DNA of 64,000 bases, from the NCBI GenBank assembly GCA_036898135.1, contig CM072519.1, positions 69,219,729 through 69,283,728 on the forward strand. The letters are read 5' to 3'. The notes under the pieces were generated by a model. It saw only the letters and a program-made list of their open reading frames with translations. It did no database searches and had not been told where the DNA came from. Source of the DNA: Oncomelania hupensis. Its lineage: Eukaryota > Mollusca > Gastropoda > Littorinimorpha > Pomatiopsidae. The number at the start of each line of letters is the position of its first letter. The stretch's first letter is position 1. Below, one piece after another: positions 30,757 to 42,250 of this stretch. A program made the translations under genes and the position numbers.

Positions 30757-31505
30757 GCTATGAAATAAAAGGACAAAGTCCCTAAAGTTACAGTAAGTCG
30801 TATGGAATACCCTTATTTACAAGATAAACACAGATTAAACTGTAAAAACGTTAAATGTTTTGTGTGTCGCAACTGACCACTGCTGTAATAGGTTAGGAAC
30901 ATGTTTGGTTGAGCTAGTATTGGGATCTAATAGCAAGAGGCTCTGGAAAGGTCTACAAGTAAGGAATAGACAAATTCTAACAAACAGTTACACTGAACTA
31001 AAACACAAGTTTGTCAGTGTCGTAACTGGGCGTTGATGTCACAGATTAGCGAACTGCCCAGTTGCACAACTCTGCAGTGTTATTTCAAGACACAGAAACC
31101 TCCAACAGAGGAAGGCAAGGGGGACAACCAGCTTGGCATACAGGCACACATTAGCACGCATGTACACACACACATGCACACACACACACACACACACACG
31201 CACACACTGTGACAACTTATTGAGAAATTTCGACAAAGCATTATCGAACAAGGCATTGTCCTCTGATTGTAGTGAGGTGTAACATTGAAACCAATAGCCG
31301 CACGAGGAAAATGAGCTCACCACCACACACAACATTCACACTGGTAGTCCTATCACGGACACTCCTTAAACAAATTTTCTTGGATATGAAATATGGACAA
31401 ATGGATGATTAATTGAACAGTATGGACAGTTCTGTGGCAATTTGTTCCATGACAACTAACTTCAATTGCTTTCATTTCAATCATGGAATTTAATTCCAAT
31501 AAATG
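30757..31505. other. Non-coding, with an (AC)n array
   Basis: A CA-rich stretch at about 31164-31206 is the only structured feature seen. Confidence 0.4.

Positions 31506-31575
<70 letters not shown>
31506..31575 (+). repeat. (CT)n microsatellite
   Basis: About 35 CT units, uninterrupted. Confidence 0.95.
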
Positions 31576-31579
<4 letters not shown>

Positions 31580-32437
31580 CTGACACACACAATGGCACTC
31601 GCTACATCAGTTTCAAACTTTTACAAGATTATGCCCCGTCCAAATGTGGTTCATTAAAGGCCTAAGTAAAAGTTTGACGTCATGACGCATCTGGGTTTGA
31701 AACGCCACATTGTTGTATGTGTCCGTTTCTTTAGTTCTGTCTTTTCTATTTTCTTTCTCACTTCCCGCTGTAGAATTTGTTTTTCAAACAAAATGTAAAA
31801 AAAAATATATTTATTTCTGCCGTCTTTCGATTACTTTTTATTGTCTTTCTTTCTCTCTATCTTCCTGTCGTAGCCTTTGTAATTCCCCACCCCACCCACC
31901 CCCACCCCACCCCTCTTAAAACCAACTTGTAAACTATTGTAGGAACTGGACCTGTTTGCTCTGCTGTATGGTGACCTCTTTGCTCTAAAGCACAACGATA
32001 AACACCATACTTTGCTATCCGCATTTCAATCAATTATTTAATGCTATCTGCGCCTCCATCAATCAATCACTGAACACGCGTTCACGTAAACCTCTACGCC
32101 CATTGACATGCAAATTATTTGATGTCAAAACAGCCCCGGGGTATCTACGGCTATTGTGTTATTTACATAACAATTAATGATTGAGATCGGGGTGAGAAAA
32201 TAGAAACCACTTAGGGGAGCGCAGGGTAACAATTCTGGGTTTTATAGAAAAAAGGATGTAAAAGAACGGGCGTGTGTCCATGTTCCCCAGGTCAAAGTTC
32301 ACTCTGGGCTTTGTGACTCCAGCTCTACGTTACCGCAGGCCTGTATTCCCACTAGGTCTGTTTCCCAGAATTAGGTTCCCCAGTCTTTATCCTCAGCTCC
32401 ATGTTTTCCCAAGGTAGGGAGGGCTTGAGGGAGTTAG
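31576..32437. other. Non-coding, nothing recognised
   Basis: No open frame or repeat of note apart from a C/A-rich tract near 31890-31915. Confidence 0.35.
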
Positions 32438-32512
32438 GGTGGGGGGGAGTTAGGGTGTGGGGGGGTTAGGGTGGGGGGAGTTAGGGTGTGGGGGGGAGGT
32501 TTAGGGTGAGAC
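32438..32512 (+). repeat. G-rich repeat with interspersed TTAGGG
   Basis: Five short units of (G)TTAGGGTG separated by runs of 5-8 G. Each unit has several G runs, so the strand could form G-quadruplexes. It resembles a degenerate telomere-type motif but is not a telomeric array. Confidence 0.7.
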
Positions 32513-33566
32513 CTAGAGTAACATAGATCTATGACAATACAGACAATGGAGAACATACACACACTCCTCTAATAATATACCTTGAAATAAATGTATTTCA
32601 CCCCACCCCACCCTCTCAAAAAATAGGCCTAAGAGCATACATTTAAATTATCAAGGTCAATGCCGTCATGGCTTGGTGAAGCGCGAGGGAAAACAACAAC
32701 AACAACTGTTCTCGTCCTTTGCCACGGGGGAGAGGTCGAGGAGACACAAGGGTTACAGGTAGCTGACAAATGCGTTTGGTTATTTACATTTAAATCACAT
32801 CATTGCAAAACATGGCCTCCCCCGCTTGGGCTATTTAACAGATAGGATCTATCTCGACACGTTGTTTTTTAGTGTCATACATTTACAATAGCGCCACAAG
32901 ATGTATATCAGTTTTGACTATTTTCACGTCCCAGTTCTTCTTCCCACCCCTCACCACCCTCACCCCACCCTAAACCCCTCTTTCCACACAAACACACCCG
33001 GAAACGCCTCGAACCCTTCTCCAAACCCACCCGACTTCTAGGCGTACATAGTTGTGTTTTTTTAACATCAGTAAACAATAGGAAACTCTCGCTCTCTCTT
33101 TCTCTCCCTCTCTGTCCTGTATGTCGTGCATATGTACCTTGTTTGGAGATGCCAGCTTACGCATGGATGGTTGTGTTACTTTTGACATTTGTATTGTGTA
33201 GTTCTCACACCCTCCCGTCCCCCCTCCCCCACCGTCCCAATCTCCCTTGAACATGTTTTATGTCTGAGCCATAAACTCACTCTCTCTCTCCCCCTCTCCG
33301 TCCCCTACCTTTCACGCTCCCTCAAGTCGGAGGTTTTGATTTGAATGTTGGAACTAATATAATGAACGAAACTACGTTCCATTATGTGGCTCACGAGCGC
33401 ACTGACCTTGTGGCTAAGGTCACCGGATAACAGTGTAAAGGTCCCTACAGTTGTAATTGTGATGGTGGGCTGTGCGTGCGTGCGTGTTGTGTGTGCGCGC
33501 GCGTTTGGTGAGGAGAATAAAAATAAAGGATGTTCATCAACTGTGAACTTTGCCGCTCATGATAGC
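32513..33566. other. Non-coding, pyrimidine-rich stretches
   Basis: C/T-rich runs near 32940-32990 and 33085-33115, and a short CG/GT alternation near 33475-33505. No exon supported. Confidence 0.35.
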
Positions 33567-33905
33567 ACACATTATATCACTACAGACCAGTAAACTGTAC
33601 ATAGAGTAACTGCATGATTAGGACACATTATATCACTACAGACCAGTAAACTGTACATAGAGTAACTGTATGATTAGGACACATTATATCACTACAGACC
33701 AGTAAACTGTACATAGAGTAACTGCATGATTAGGACACATTATATCACTACAGACCAGTAAACTGTACATAGAGTAACTGTATGATTAGGACACGTTATA
33801 TCACTACAGACCAGTAAACTGTACACAGAGTAACTGTATGATTAGGATACATTATATCACTACAGACCAGTAAACTGTACACAGAGTAACTGTATGATTA
33901 GGACA
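33567..33905 (+). repeat. 56-bp tandem repeat, six copies
   Basis: Units start at 33567, 33623, 33679, 33735, 33791 and 33847 (ACACATTATATCACTACAGA core, with ACAGT variants downstream). They differ by only a few bases, so the array is young or homogenised. Confidence 0.95.
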
Positions 33906-34204
33906 GGAATATTAAAGCAAAGCCCGGCATGCTGAGGCACTTCGACCAATTATTTGTTTGATACCACCATCTACGTTGAACTAGTGACACGGGTCATTGC
34001 TATTATTAATTTGACTGCCCTAATAATTGAAAGATCATGTACCTCGTATTAAGTGTAGCAGAAGGTCAAACAGTGGGCATATAAGAGCGCTTCGAGCTTT
34101 CCAAATCATAGTTTGTAAAATACAGGCCATTTTCACAGCCGAGACAAGAAGCGCACAAGCTTCGGCAATGAGCAGTTTCGGGCAGTGCCAAAGTAACGAC
34201 CTCG

Positions 34205-34960
34205 GCCAAAGTCCTCGGCTAAAATGTCAATAAAGTCCAGGTTCATTGATAACCTTTAACCTACATCTAACTCGCCGTGATGAACAATAATATGCAATAA
34301 GGAACCAAACCAAACATATCTATACACAGAAGACGTGTGATGTGCAATCTTTCCCAAGAAACCCAAATCACGCACAGGTCTGCAGTTAGGAGGAAGCTGT
34401 CTGACAGCGCCGGAATATTGACAAACCAAAGACCCTTAACAACAGTTCAACAAGGTCAAAGTTAATTGACCTTCAACCTACCTTGTGATGTTCAAGTACA
34501 AAGTTTATTTGACTTATTTTCAAACCAGCAATAACAACGGGGGAATAAAAAAGGGACACCCACCAGAATACCAACTGTACATGCAATCTTTCACAAGGAC
34601 AACAGTCACCTTGTTATGTTTTACAGTTAGCATTTTGGACATTGCCACGGAATAATGGAACAAGCGTAGCGTGCTTGGTCTCGTGAAAAGATCACCAAGG
34701 TCAAGGCTGATGATCATCCAATCAACCTTGTGGTGAATAAATACAATGAGAAACGTAGCCAAACATATCTATACTCGGAACATTCAAAACTAAATAATGT
34801 CTGCAATATTTCAAACACAGTTCGGCAATTACCCATGTATTTCTGACATTGTCGCGGAATTTTGGACCAAGAAGCGTCCTCAGACCTCGTAAAAAGGTCA
34901 ACAAGGTCAAGGTTGACTGACCTTCGCTGACTGTTAATCAAAGTGCCGCAGCCAAACGAA
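34205..34960 (+). repeat. Diverged ~205-246-bp tandem repeat, about four units
   Basis: The motif AAGGTCAA(A/G)GTT...TTGACC recurs at about 34231, 34451, 34697 and 34902. Between these, CAATCTTTC, CCAAACATATCTATAC and GGAAT(A/T) blocks recur in the same order. Units are strongly diverged, so the array is old. Confidence 0.6.
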
Positions 34961-35099
34961 ACTTGCTGGGACTTCAGATTTTCTGGGCTATCATTTCCTT
35001 TCAGTACCAGAATGGGCACAGAATTACTGGTCACAGTATTCAGATGCTAATACACTATAGGCAGCTAGGACAACGTCCTTTTGAGAAAACAAAGCACGT

Positions 35100-35148
35100 A
35101 GAAGAAGAAGAAGAAGAAGAAGAAGAAGAAGAAGAAGAAGAAGAAGAA

Positions 35149-35225
<77 letters not shown>
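35100..35225 (+). repeat. (GAA)n-(GAT)n compound microsatellite
   Basis: About 17 GAA units switch directly to about 25 GAT units. The resulting poly-Glu/poly-Asp frame is an artefact. Confidence 0.95.
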
Positions 35226-35667
35226 GTTGGAGGAGCATGAGAAATAAAAAAAAAGTTTAAGACAACGATGACTACCGAATTAGCGGATTTTTCTTTCTAA
35301 GTGCGGACTGTGGCAAACGACAGAGTGTAACGCTCGCTCTAAGTCTTGGTACTGCAATGAAGGCCCAAGAAAAGTACAAGAAGGTGATGAATTCTCTCCG
35401 ACTTCCTCCCCTCCCTTCCCTCCTCCCCCCATTCCCATATACCCGCCCATACCCCCATGGCTCTCGTTGATGTCCTCTACTTCTTCCTACCCCCCTTCCT
35501 CTTCCCATCCACACCTAGCCATTCCTCCCCTGACCTCACAGCCACCACCTACTTCAGCCAGAGAGCCATCAAAACCAGGCTGTCACTGGCATGACTGGCC
35601 TTGAGTCACTGTCTGTCCACACTGCCGGCTACACACAGGTCAAGAAAAGCAGCAATATGCATGATGG
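35226..35667. other. Non-coding, nothing recognised
   Basis: Pyrimidine-rich near 35400-35525. No gene supported. Confidence 0.35.
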
Positions 35668-35753
35668 AGTATGTATGTACACTGGAGTATGCATGTACAC
35701 TGGAGTATGCATGTACACTGGAGTATGTATGTACACTGGAGTATGCATGTACA
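35668..35753 (+). repeat. 20-bp minisatellite, ~4.3 copies
   Basis: Unit GAGTATGYATGTACACTG, 20 bp apart, beginning at about 35668. Confidence 0.9.
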
Positions 35754-36039
35754 GGATACAGGCTGCGCCTAGAACTGTTGTGTTTTGTGCTCAGTGATCT
35801 TTGGCCCTTTGTTCCCTCTCTGCCCATCTTTCTCCCCACACACCTCCCGGTTTTTTAAACAATCCAACGTTGCTAGCATAATAACTTTCTCTTCCTGTAA
35901 CATTGTATTTGACCCTGTCATTCAAAACTCTAAAATTCTCTCTCTCTTCTCTCTCTCTCTCATACACACACACACACACACTCTCTCTCTCTCTCCCCAC
36001 CCCTCGCTCCCTCTCATTTTCTCTCTTTGCACGTTCGTG

Positions 36040-36330
36040 AGTTACAAACGCGACGCGAACTCAGGTCAGGGACTCAGTGTAGACTTGAAACCCCCAGTGT
36101 GCGCACAGCACACAACCAAAATGATTTGGAATGCGCTCCTTCAAAAATGCTGCCCCACTCTGTGGATCTCCCATTCCCTGAGCTTGTAGACAAGCTCCAT
36201 CCCTGCCAAGCTTCAGGAAAGGACTAAAAACTTACTGTTTTACTATGGCTGAATCACCGTTTTAGTGCGCATTGAGCAATGAAACTACGTAATGATTTTT
36301 GGCGCCGTACAAGATCCACATCATCATCAT
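36040..36330 (+). pseudogene. Remnant of a CR1/L2-like LINE 3' end
   Basis: Short degraded coding traces (IWNALLQKCCP; a KGLKTYCFTMAE-like end near 36220) resemble the C-terminal end of CR1/L2-type ORF2. They are followed by a TGGCGCCGTACAAG block and a (CAT)n tail at about 36310-36330. Frame is broken and homology is inferred by eye, so this is tentative. Confidence 0.4.
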
Positions 36331-36699
36331 CATCATCAACATAAGGTTAAACAGTGAGTTGAAACAATATCAACTGGAAACCCAGTCACCAATGTAACGC
36401 AAAACACGGATTTTGTCTTCTCTTATAACAGTCTTAAAATGGTTATCAGCAAAACTGTGTATTACAATTACACGTTGTGCTTGCAATAATAGACCACGAT
36501 TCCTCCTCCTCCCCTTCTTCCTCTTTTTGTTCTTCTCCCTCCTCCTTCTGATTTCTACGTTTTCATTTCCTCTTTCTGACTAAAATTCTCCATCCTTATC
36601 TGCCCCCTTCTTTCGTGTTCTCTTTAGCTTTATTAATTTTTTTACTTAATTTTTTTTGGGAGGAGAGGGGTGGGGTGGTGGGGGAGGGGGGGAAGAACG
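36331..36699. other. Non-coding, nothing recognised
   Basis: T/C-rich sequence and a G-rich tract near 36660-36690. No feature supported. Confidence 0.35.
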
Positions 36700-36702
36700 G
36701 TT

Positions 36703-37073
36703 TCCCAACTAGTTTCCGATGGCGCTGTTGTGGAGGACTGCACTGGTAGCCTTGTCATACAGGCTTTTGATGACTTCAATCATTTTAGGGCTGATGTTGT
36801 ACACTCTCATGGTTGCCCACAGAGCTGCATGCCAGACTCGGTCAAACGCCTTTTTGAAGTCTACGAACACATGATATAGATGTTGTTGGTGCTGTAGGTA
36901 TTTCTCGCAGATTATTCTGAGGTTGAAAATCTGTTCAGTGGTACTTCGCCCTGCCCTGAATCCTGCTTGCTCGTCAGCTATGATTTATTCAGCTTGGGGT
37001 TTCAACCTGTTGAGTATTATTTTTAGGAGGACCTTGCTGGGATGGCTGATGAGACTGATGGTGCAGTAATTTT
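36703..37073 (-). mobile_element. RTE-type LINE internal fragment
   Basis: Minus-strand match to about 22355-22730 of the full-length RTE, covering the EQAGF, FIDFKKAFDRVWH-type and flanking reverse transcriptase blocks. It lacks the 3' end and tail and carries stops (for example near 36990). An old, rearranged piece. Confidence 0.8.
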
Positions 37074-37769
37074 TAGGCATACGAACGAAACATTTACTCC
37101 TCTTGTAGTTTCCCAGCCCTCGCAAACAAAATACCCTCCATCTCCTTTCCCTATAGACTGTACCAGTTTTTATTCCTATTATAGCTTATCGCTCTAGGCT
37201 ACCTCCAAATAAATTGTACATCTTTAGCCTATATCCCTCGACTAGAACTAGTACATCTTTTAGCCTCAATCTCCAGACTAGCACAAGTACATCTTTTAGC
37301 GGGAAGACGAGATGGCAAAGAGGAGAAGTATTAAACAAGCTGCATGTTCAGCTATTGGGCGAACCAACAACAATCGGTACTACGCACTAACATCACCCTC
37401 GTCCACCCAACTTTAAAACGGGTACCTGGACCTATTTACACCCTGAAAAGGTAAAGCACCGATGAAGAGATGTTCACCGCACTGATGAGGCTGGTACAGA
37501 GAAATAAGACATCTTTATAGTCTCTTTCCCGAACAACCAAACCTTTTTTTAAAAAATATATATCGCATTAGACACAACCCACGTTCAGTGCATACAATAT
37601 GTTTAGTGAAAGCGATAGCCGCCAGCTTAGCTATGTAAGGAATAACTCGTGTGCATCAAGCTATGATTAGGCTGGCGTGCGCAGACGTTTCCTTTGTACG
37701 TATGCTTGCTTCAATGCTTCTGCTTTTGTACTCCACTGCCCGCATAACTAACTTGCTGGAGGGTGTGGG

Positions 37770-37811
<42 letters not shown>

Positions 37812-38287
37812 GTCAGCGAAAGACCCACAAGGAAGACGTGTGCAAGGCTCATGGTTGTGTTTTGTAGTCGACTGCACGCCTAACTCTTCAGTCTAATTTT
37901 TAAGTGCCAGTTTTATCTTCGTGGATGACAAGAGAAAAAGAAAATGAGGGGTGCCAAACAAACATGATCTAAGAACACAAGAAAGGAAAGACGGAAGAGG
38001 AGTACAAACGAGTAGTTCAAAAGGTAAACGCCCAGAAACCACAAGAAAGTAAGCTAGATTTATTAATGTAAACGGAACAGAATCCCCTATATAATAAACA
38101 GAGTTAGGCTCAACACGCTACCTTGAGATAGCCAGATAATCACACTTACACACGGGGAGCTCTGCTAAATCATTAGTAATGTTTACGTTCTTTTAAGAAG
38201 TTCTTTACCCGATACCTGAGTGAAAGTTGTCTCTCTCTTAGGGTCTGTTTAACTGGAAGACCTTGTAAAGGGCACAGTACCTAACGC
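37074..38287. other. Non-coding, with a short (AG)n array
   Basis: An (AG)n run lies at about 37774-37810. A repeated CTAG-rich segment (AGTACATCTTTTAGC type) occurs twice near 37210-37300. No gene supported. Confidence 0.4.
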
Positions 38288-38388
38288 TTTACTTAGATCC
38301 ACACACTATGTCAGTAGGATTTTACTTAGATCCACACACTACGTCAGTATGATTTTACTAAAATCCACACACTATGTCAGTAGGATTT
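38288..38388 (+). repeat. ~35-bp tandem repeat, three copies
   Basis: Core ATCCACACACTATGTCAGTA with a TTTTACTTAG spacer. Confidence 0.85.
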
Positions 38389-38433
38389 AACAATTTTGGA
38401 TGGAGTTTTACAGACAGACAGAGTAAATTGTAT

Positions 38434-38785
38434 ACTGCGCCCTAAAGCATAGTATTTTGCTCCCTAAAGCATGGTATATTGCTCCCTAAAACATGGTATT
38501 TTGCTCCCTAAAACATGGTATATTGCTCCCTAAAACATGGTATTTTGCTCCCTAAAACATGGTATATTTCTCCCTAAAAACATGGTATTTTGGTCCCTAA
38601 AACATGGTATATTGCTCCCTAAAACATGGTATATTTCTCCCTAAAAACATGGTATTTTGCTCCCTAAAACATGGTATATTGCTCCCTAAAACATGGTATA
38701 TTGTTCCCTAAAACATGGTATATTGCGCCAAAAAAAAGGTAAATTGCGCCTGCGCCCTATAACATGGTATATTGCGCCCTAAAAC
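38434..38785 (+). repeat. ~22-bp minisatellite, about 15 copies
   Basis: Unit GCTCCCTAAAACATGGTATA plus TT, with GCGCCCTA variants at both ends of the array. Length varies between 22 and 23 bp. Confidence 0.9.
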
Positions 38786-39860
38786 ATACCTTAGCCCAAA
38801 TCAGGTTTATGACATTTTCAGCAAGGTACGTTAAAGACCTCTTTTGTGGAGAGAGAAAATTAACGTTTTTGGTTTTTTTTTAATCTCTATTTTGATTTCG
38901 AAAGCAGCCGACATTTTTCTGCTAATCTATTTTTATGACCAAGAGTTAAATAATAAAATTATTTTCTTACAAGAAAGAAAGAAAGAAAACATGCACTCAA
39001 ATGATGCTGTTAAATATTACGCAGTAAGAGTCACGCTATAGAGAACCAAAACGTGTTTTAAAAAATGTTTTTAGCCATTCTTGTATAATTTCCACATAAA
39101 TTTAAATGTTAAGGTAAAAGGTTATAAGGTTTAAAGGTAATAGGAATATTATTTGTGTTCTCGTCTTTGTATTTCTTCCACTCTTCAATGACTCACTCTG
39201 CATTGAAAACTTGTGAAAAGACAGATCGTGCATTTAGTGCTATTCAATCCACTTTGGCGTGCTACCAAAAAAACATTTCACGTTGGTGCTTAAAAAAGAG
39301 CTATTGGGGAGGGGAGGGGAGGAGAGGGGAGAGACAGAGTGAGAGAGAGAACAACCACCACTTCCTGTACAGTCAAGCCTGCCATAGATAAATTCTTTTG
39401 CCTGTATTTCCAACTTCAAATTCAATTCCTGCTTTCACAGATCCGCGCACAAACATTTACAGCTTCAGCTAGTAGTGTAGGTACATTTTGAGATTATATT
39501 TTGTCCAAATGACTGAATCATTCACCACATCTGAACATGTTCATTCACGGAGTCTTTCGTTCGAGAACATATCCACGATTTTCACATTTTCACCTCATAA
39601 ATTAAAATGGTAAGTCGTACTAGGTGCATATAACTGTATGCAGTGGTTTGTAGCAGATCTCGATATTTTGTTAACTGATTCAGCCATTACAACACAATAA
39701 TGTCCGCTAATTTCACATCATTTTTTAACTCTTAAATTCAAATGACAAGTTGCACAAGGTTAAACAAAACAATTAATTTTTTTTAACAAAATCTTTATTC
39801 GTTCAATAAAACAATTTGTTTTTTCAAAGGATTGCCGTGTGGATTGCCGAACACACACAC

Positions 39861-39891
<31 letters not shown>

Positions 39892-39937
39892 TTTAAATTG
39901 CCAAGTTGCAGTAGGTGCAAATGCAAATTTAAAGATG
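38786..39937. other. Non-coding, with (AC)n next to element B
   Basis: An (AC)n array lies at about 39850-39892, ~50 bp from the element B insertion site. No gene supported. Confidence 0.4.
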
Positions 39938-39942
39938 GTTGT

Positions 39943-41480
39943 TGTCACGTGGGGTTTATGGGCTCTGCACAATGGAATTATGGACCCTCACGTTTATTCG
40001 GTGGGAACTGCTAGTAAGTCACCCTATGAATTACTTTAATAAATTTATTTGTTTAGCTCGTTCTGTGTTAAGGTTGGGGTACAGAAATAGATAGAAAAAT
40101 GGTAAAAGATTACTGTCACACTAGCTTTCACACGGCTATGAATCATATGTAGTCCAGCCACTTGATAACAGTTAAAATCACACATTTATTTCTTCTACTC
40201 TATACAAGATTCTCTAAGTACTAATCTAACTTAAAAAGTCTCAGTCACTGCTAATAGTTCGATCGCTGATAGTCTAGGTAGCTGTTATATCTTCCTCGGG
40301 CACTTGCTTCTAGATTGCATGTAGATTTGGACTACTGTGGTCCGTTTTACAGTTTCTGAAGAGTTGGACTACTGTGGTCCTGTTATGATCAGTTTAAGTG
40401 CACCTTCGCCTTATGCACTTAACTCATGTGTGGGGTGTTCGAAGTCCTTCTGTGAGGTAGCTTCTGGTCCACCTGTGTCGTTGTGTAGTTGGGTTCCCTT
40501 GCCACGCTGTGGGGTCTGACAGGGTGTGTTTCAAGGTATCTCTTTCCGACTTGTGCGGTAGAGTCTCCTCAACCAACTAGTCGTTTCTGTGGAGTGGGTC
40601 GCACAGGATAGCTCGGGATAGCTCGGGATAGCTCGCCTGCTCGTCTGTAATATAAGAGACGAAATTCTGCACAACCCTGAATAATCGGTTTGTGCAGAGC
40701 GTCTCACTGAAAGCCAAGTAGCCCTCAGTGATAGCTCCACATCTCTATACATAAGCGACGAACATTCTGCTACTTCCGGGTTCCGCTGTAATCTCACTCT
40801 AAATTCCTATACATACATAAATATCAATCGTGTCTAACTATACACATACAGAATTAATAATAATATAAACATTCAGTGGTACAGCCACTGGTCTGCAAAC
40901 ATACATATAAGTTAAACAACAGTGGTTCCGTACGGGATACAACATGGCGGCGCAACCGGTCGTGTTTCGCCTCGTGCTCGGCTCTTCCACGTGGTACGGC
41001 AAATTCGGATTAATAATTCACATTTATGCATAGCAAATTCCACAAACATAATTTCAACAATAATATAAATATATCACGATGAAACAGAAGGGTGTTCATT
41101 TACCTGTTTGACAAGTTCAGGCCCGTGATGACTTGAGAGAATTCTAAGATTTCAAAGTCCTGCTTCCTGGTCTATGAGTGTAGAGATTTCTCTAGCTGTG
41201 GAGATGTTGACTCTACCTCGTCTCACACACGACTGATTCAAACTGTGTTAGGCTCTGACACAGTCAAACTGCTCTACCCGCTTAGCTGCTTCTGATTGGT
41301 TAAACGGTCCGATTCAAAGCTCAAGTGCTGACTCACTGCGCTAGCGTGGGTCGGGCTCGCGGTGTGTGGTCTGCTGTGTAATTTAATTGCTGCTGTGTTA
41401 TAGTCTAACTTCTAAAGTTACAAGTACTACACATGGCTAAATAGTCAATGGGCAGAGTTAAAGCTAGCCAGTTCGTGACA
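39943..41480 (-). repeat. Element B 3' LTR (1538 bp)
   Basis: Starts TGTCACGTGG and ends TTCGTGACA. Contains three copies of the 10-bp GGATAGCTCG unit. The adjacent internal sequence reads GTTGAGGGAGCC on the element strand, the candidate polypurine primer. Confidence 0.92.
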
Positions 41481-41647
41481 GGCTCCCTCAACTGAAAAAA
41501 GGCGATGACTACTGGATTCGACCTTTTTCTACTACAGAGCCTAGTTTAACGCTGCACTATCCTAGGGTCCTATTTACAAACTAAGTAAGTTGCTCTACCT
41601 GAGCTGCAATGCTGTGCCAGGTAGCTATGGACACTAGTGACAGGGTA

Positions 41648-42250
41648 TTACTGGGCGGGGACGAATTCTGGTGCTGTGACCCTTAGTTGTGTTGGGTGGG
41701 CGACAGCTGCTGTGTCCTCCACGAGATGGCGACTGAGGTAGTCGGCTCCGTGGTTCTCTTTGCCGGGGATGTACTCGATCTGGAATGAGTACGCCTGAAG
41801 GGTGAGTGCCCATCTCATCAGGCGAGAGTTCAAAGACTTGGAGGCTGCCAGGAACGATAGTGGTTGGTGGTCCACCTGAACTGTGAAGTGGGTCCCATAC
41901 AGGTAGAGTTGGAATTTCTGTATGGCCCAGACTAGTCCAAGACATTCTTTCTCCGACGTGGCGTAGTGGGTCTCGGCGGGTCTCAATTTTCTGCTGGCGT
42001 AGGCGACAGGGAATAGCGTCTCTGCATTCTTGGGGTCGCGCTGTAGCAGTACTGCTCCGAGGCCTAAGTCGCTTGCGTCGGTGCGAAGAACGAATGGCTG
42101 AGTCAAATCGGGTAGGTGGAGTACTGGCGCCGATGTCATTCTGTCCTTGAGTGTTTGGAATGCTGTCTCGCATTCCGCTGTCCATACGACTTTGTCCGGG
42201 GTGATTTTCCGGGTTCCATTTGTCAGTGGTACGGCGATGCTGTTGTAGTT
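41648..42250 (-). pseudogene. Element B RNase H domain, out of frame with gag-pro-int
   Basis: The frame opens at the deletion junction with NYNSIAVPLTNGTRK, which matches element C just after its reverse transcriptase. RNase H follows with LRTDASDLGLGAVLLQ (Asp), SEKECLGLVWA (Glu), VQVDHQPLSF (Asp) and HGADYLSRH. It ends at 41648. Catalytic residues are intact, but the domain is one frame off the upstream ORF because of the deletion. Confidence 0.88.

Noticed and set aside
37440..37520. Hammerhead-ribozyme-like CTGATGA...GAAA near 37482-37505
   Set aside because: Stem II has only three pairs with mismatched closing bases, and stem I does not pair.
41634..42250. Last ~200 residues of the element B polyprotein
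   Set aside because: This is the out-of-frame reading of the RNase H region created by the reverse transcriptase deletion.
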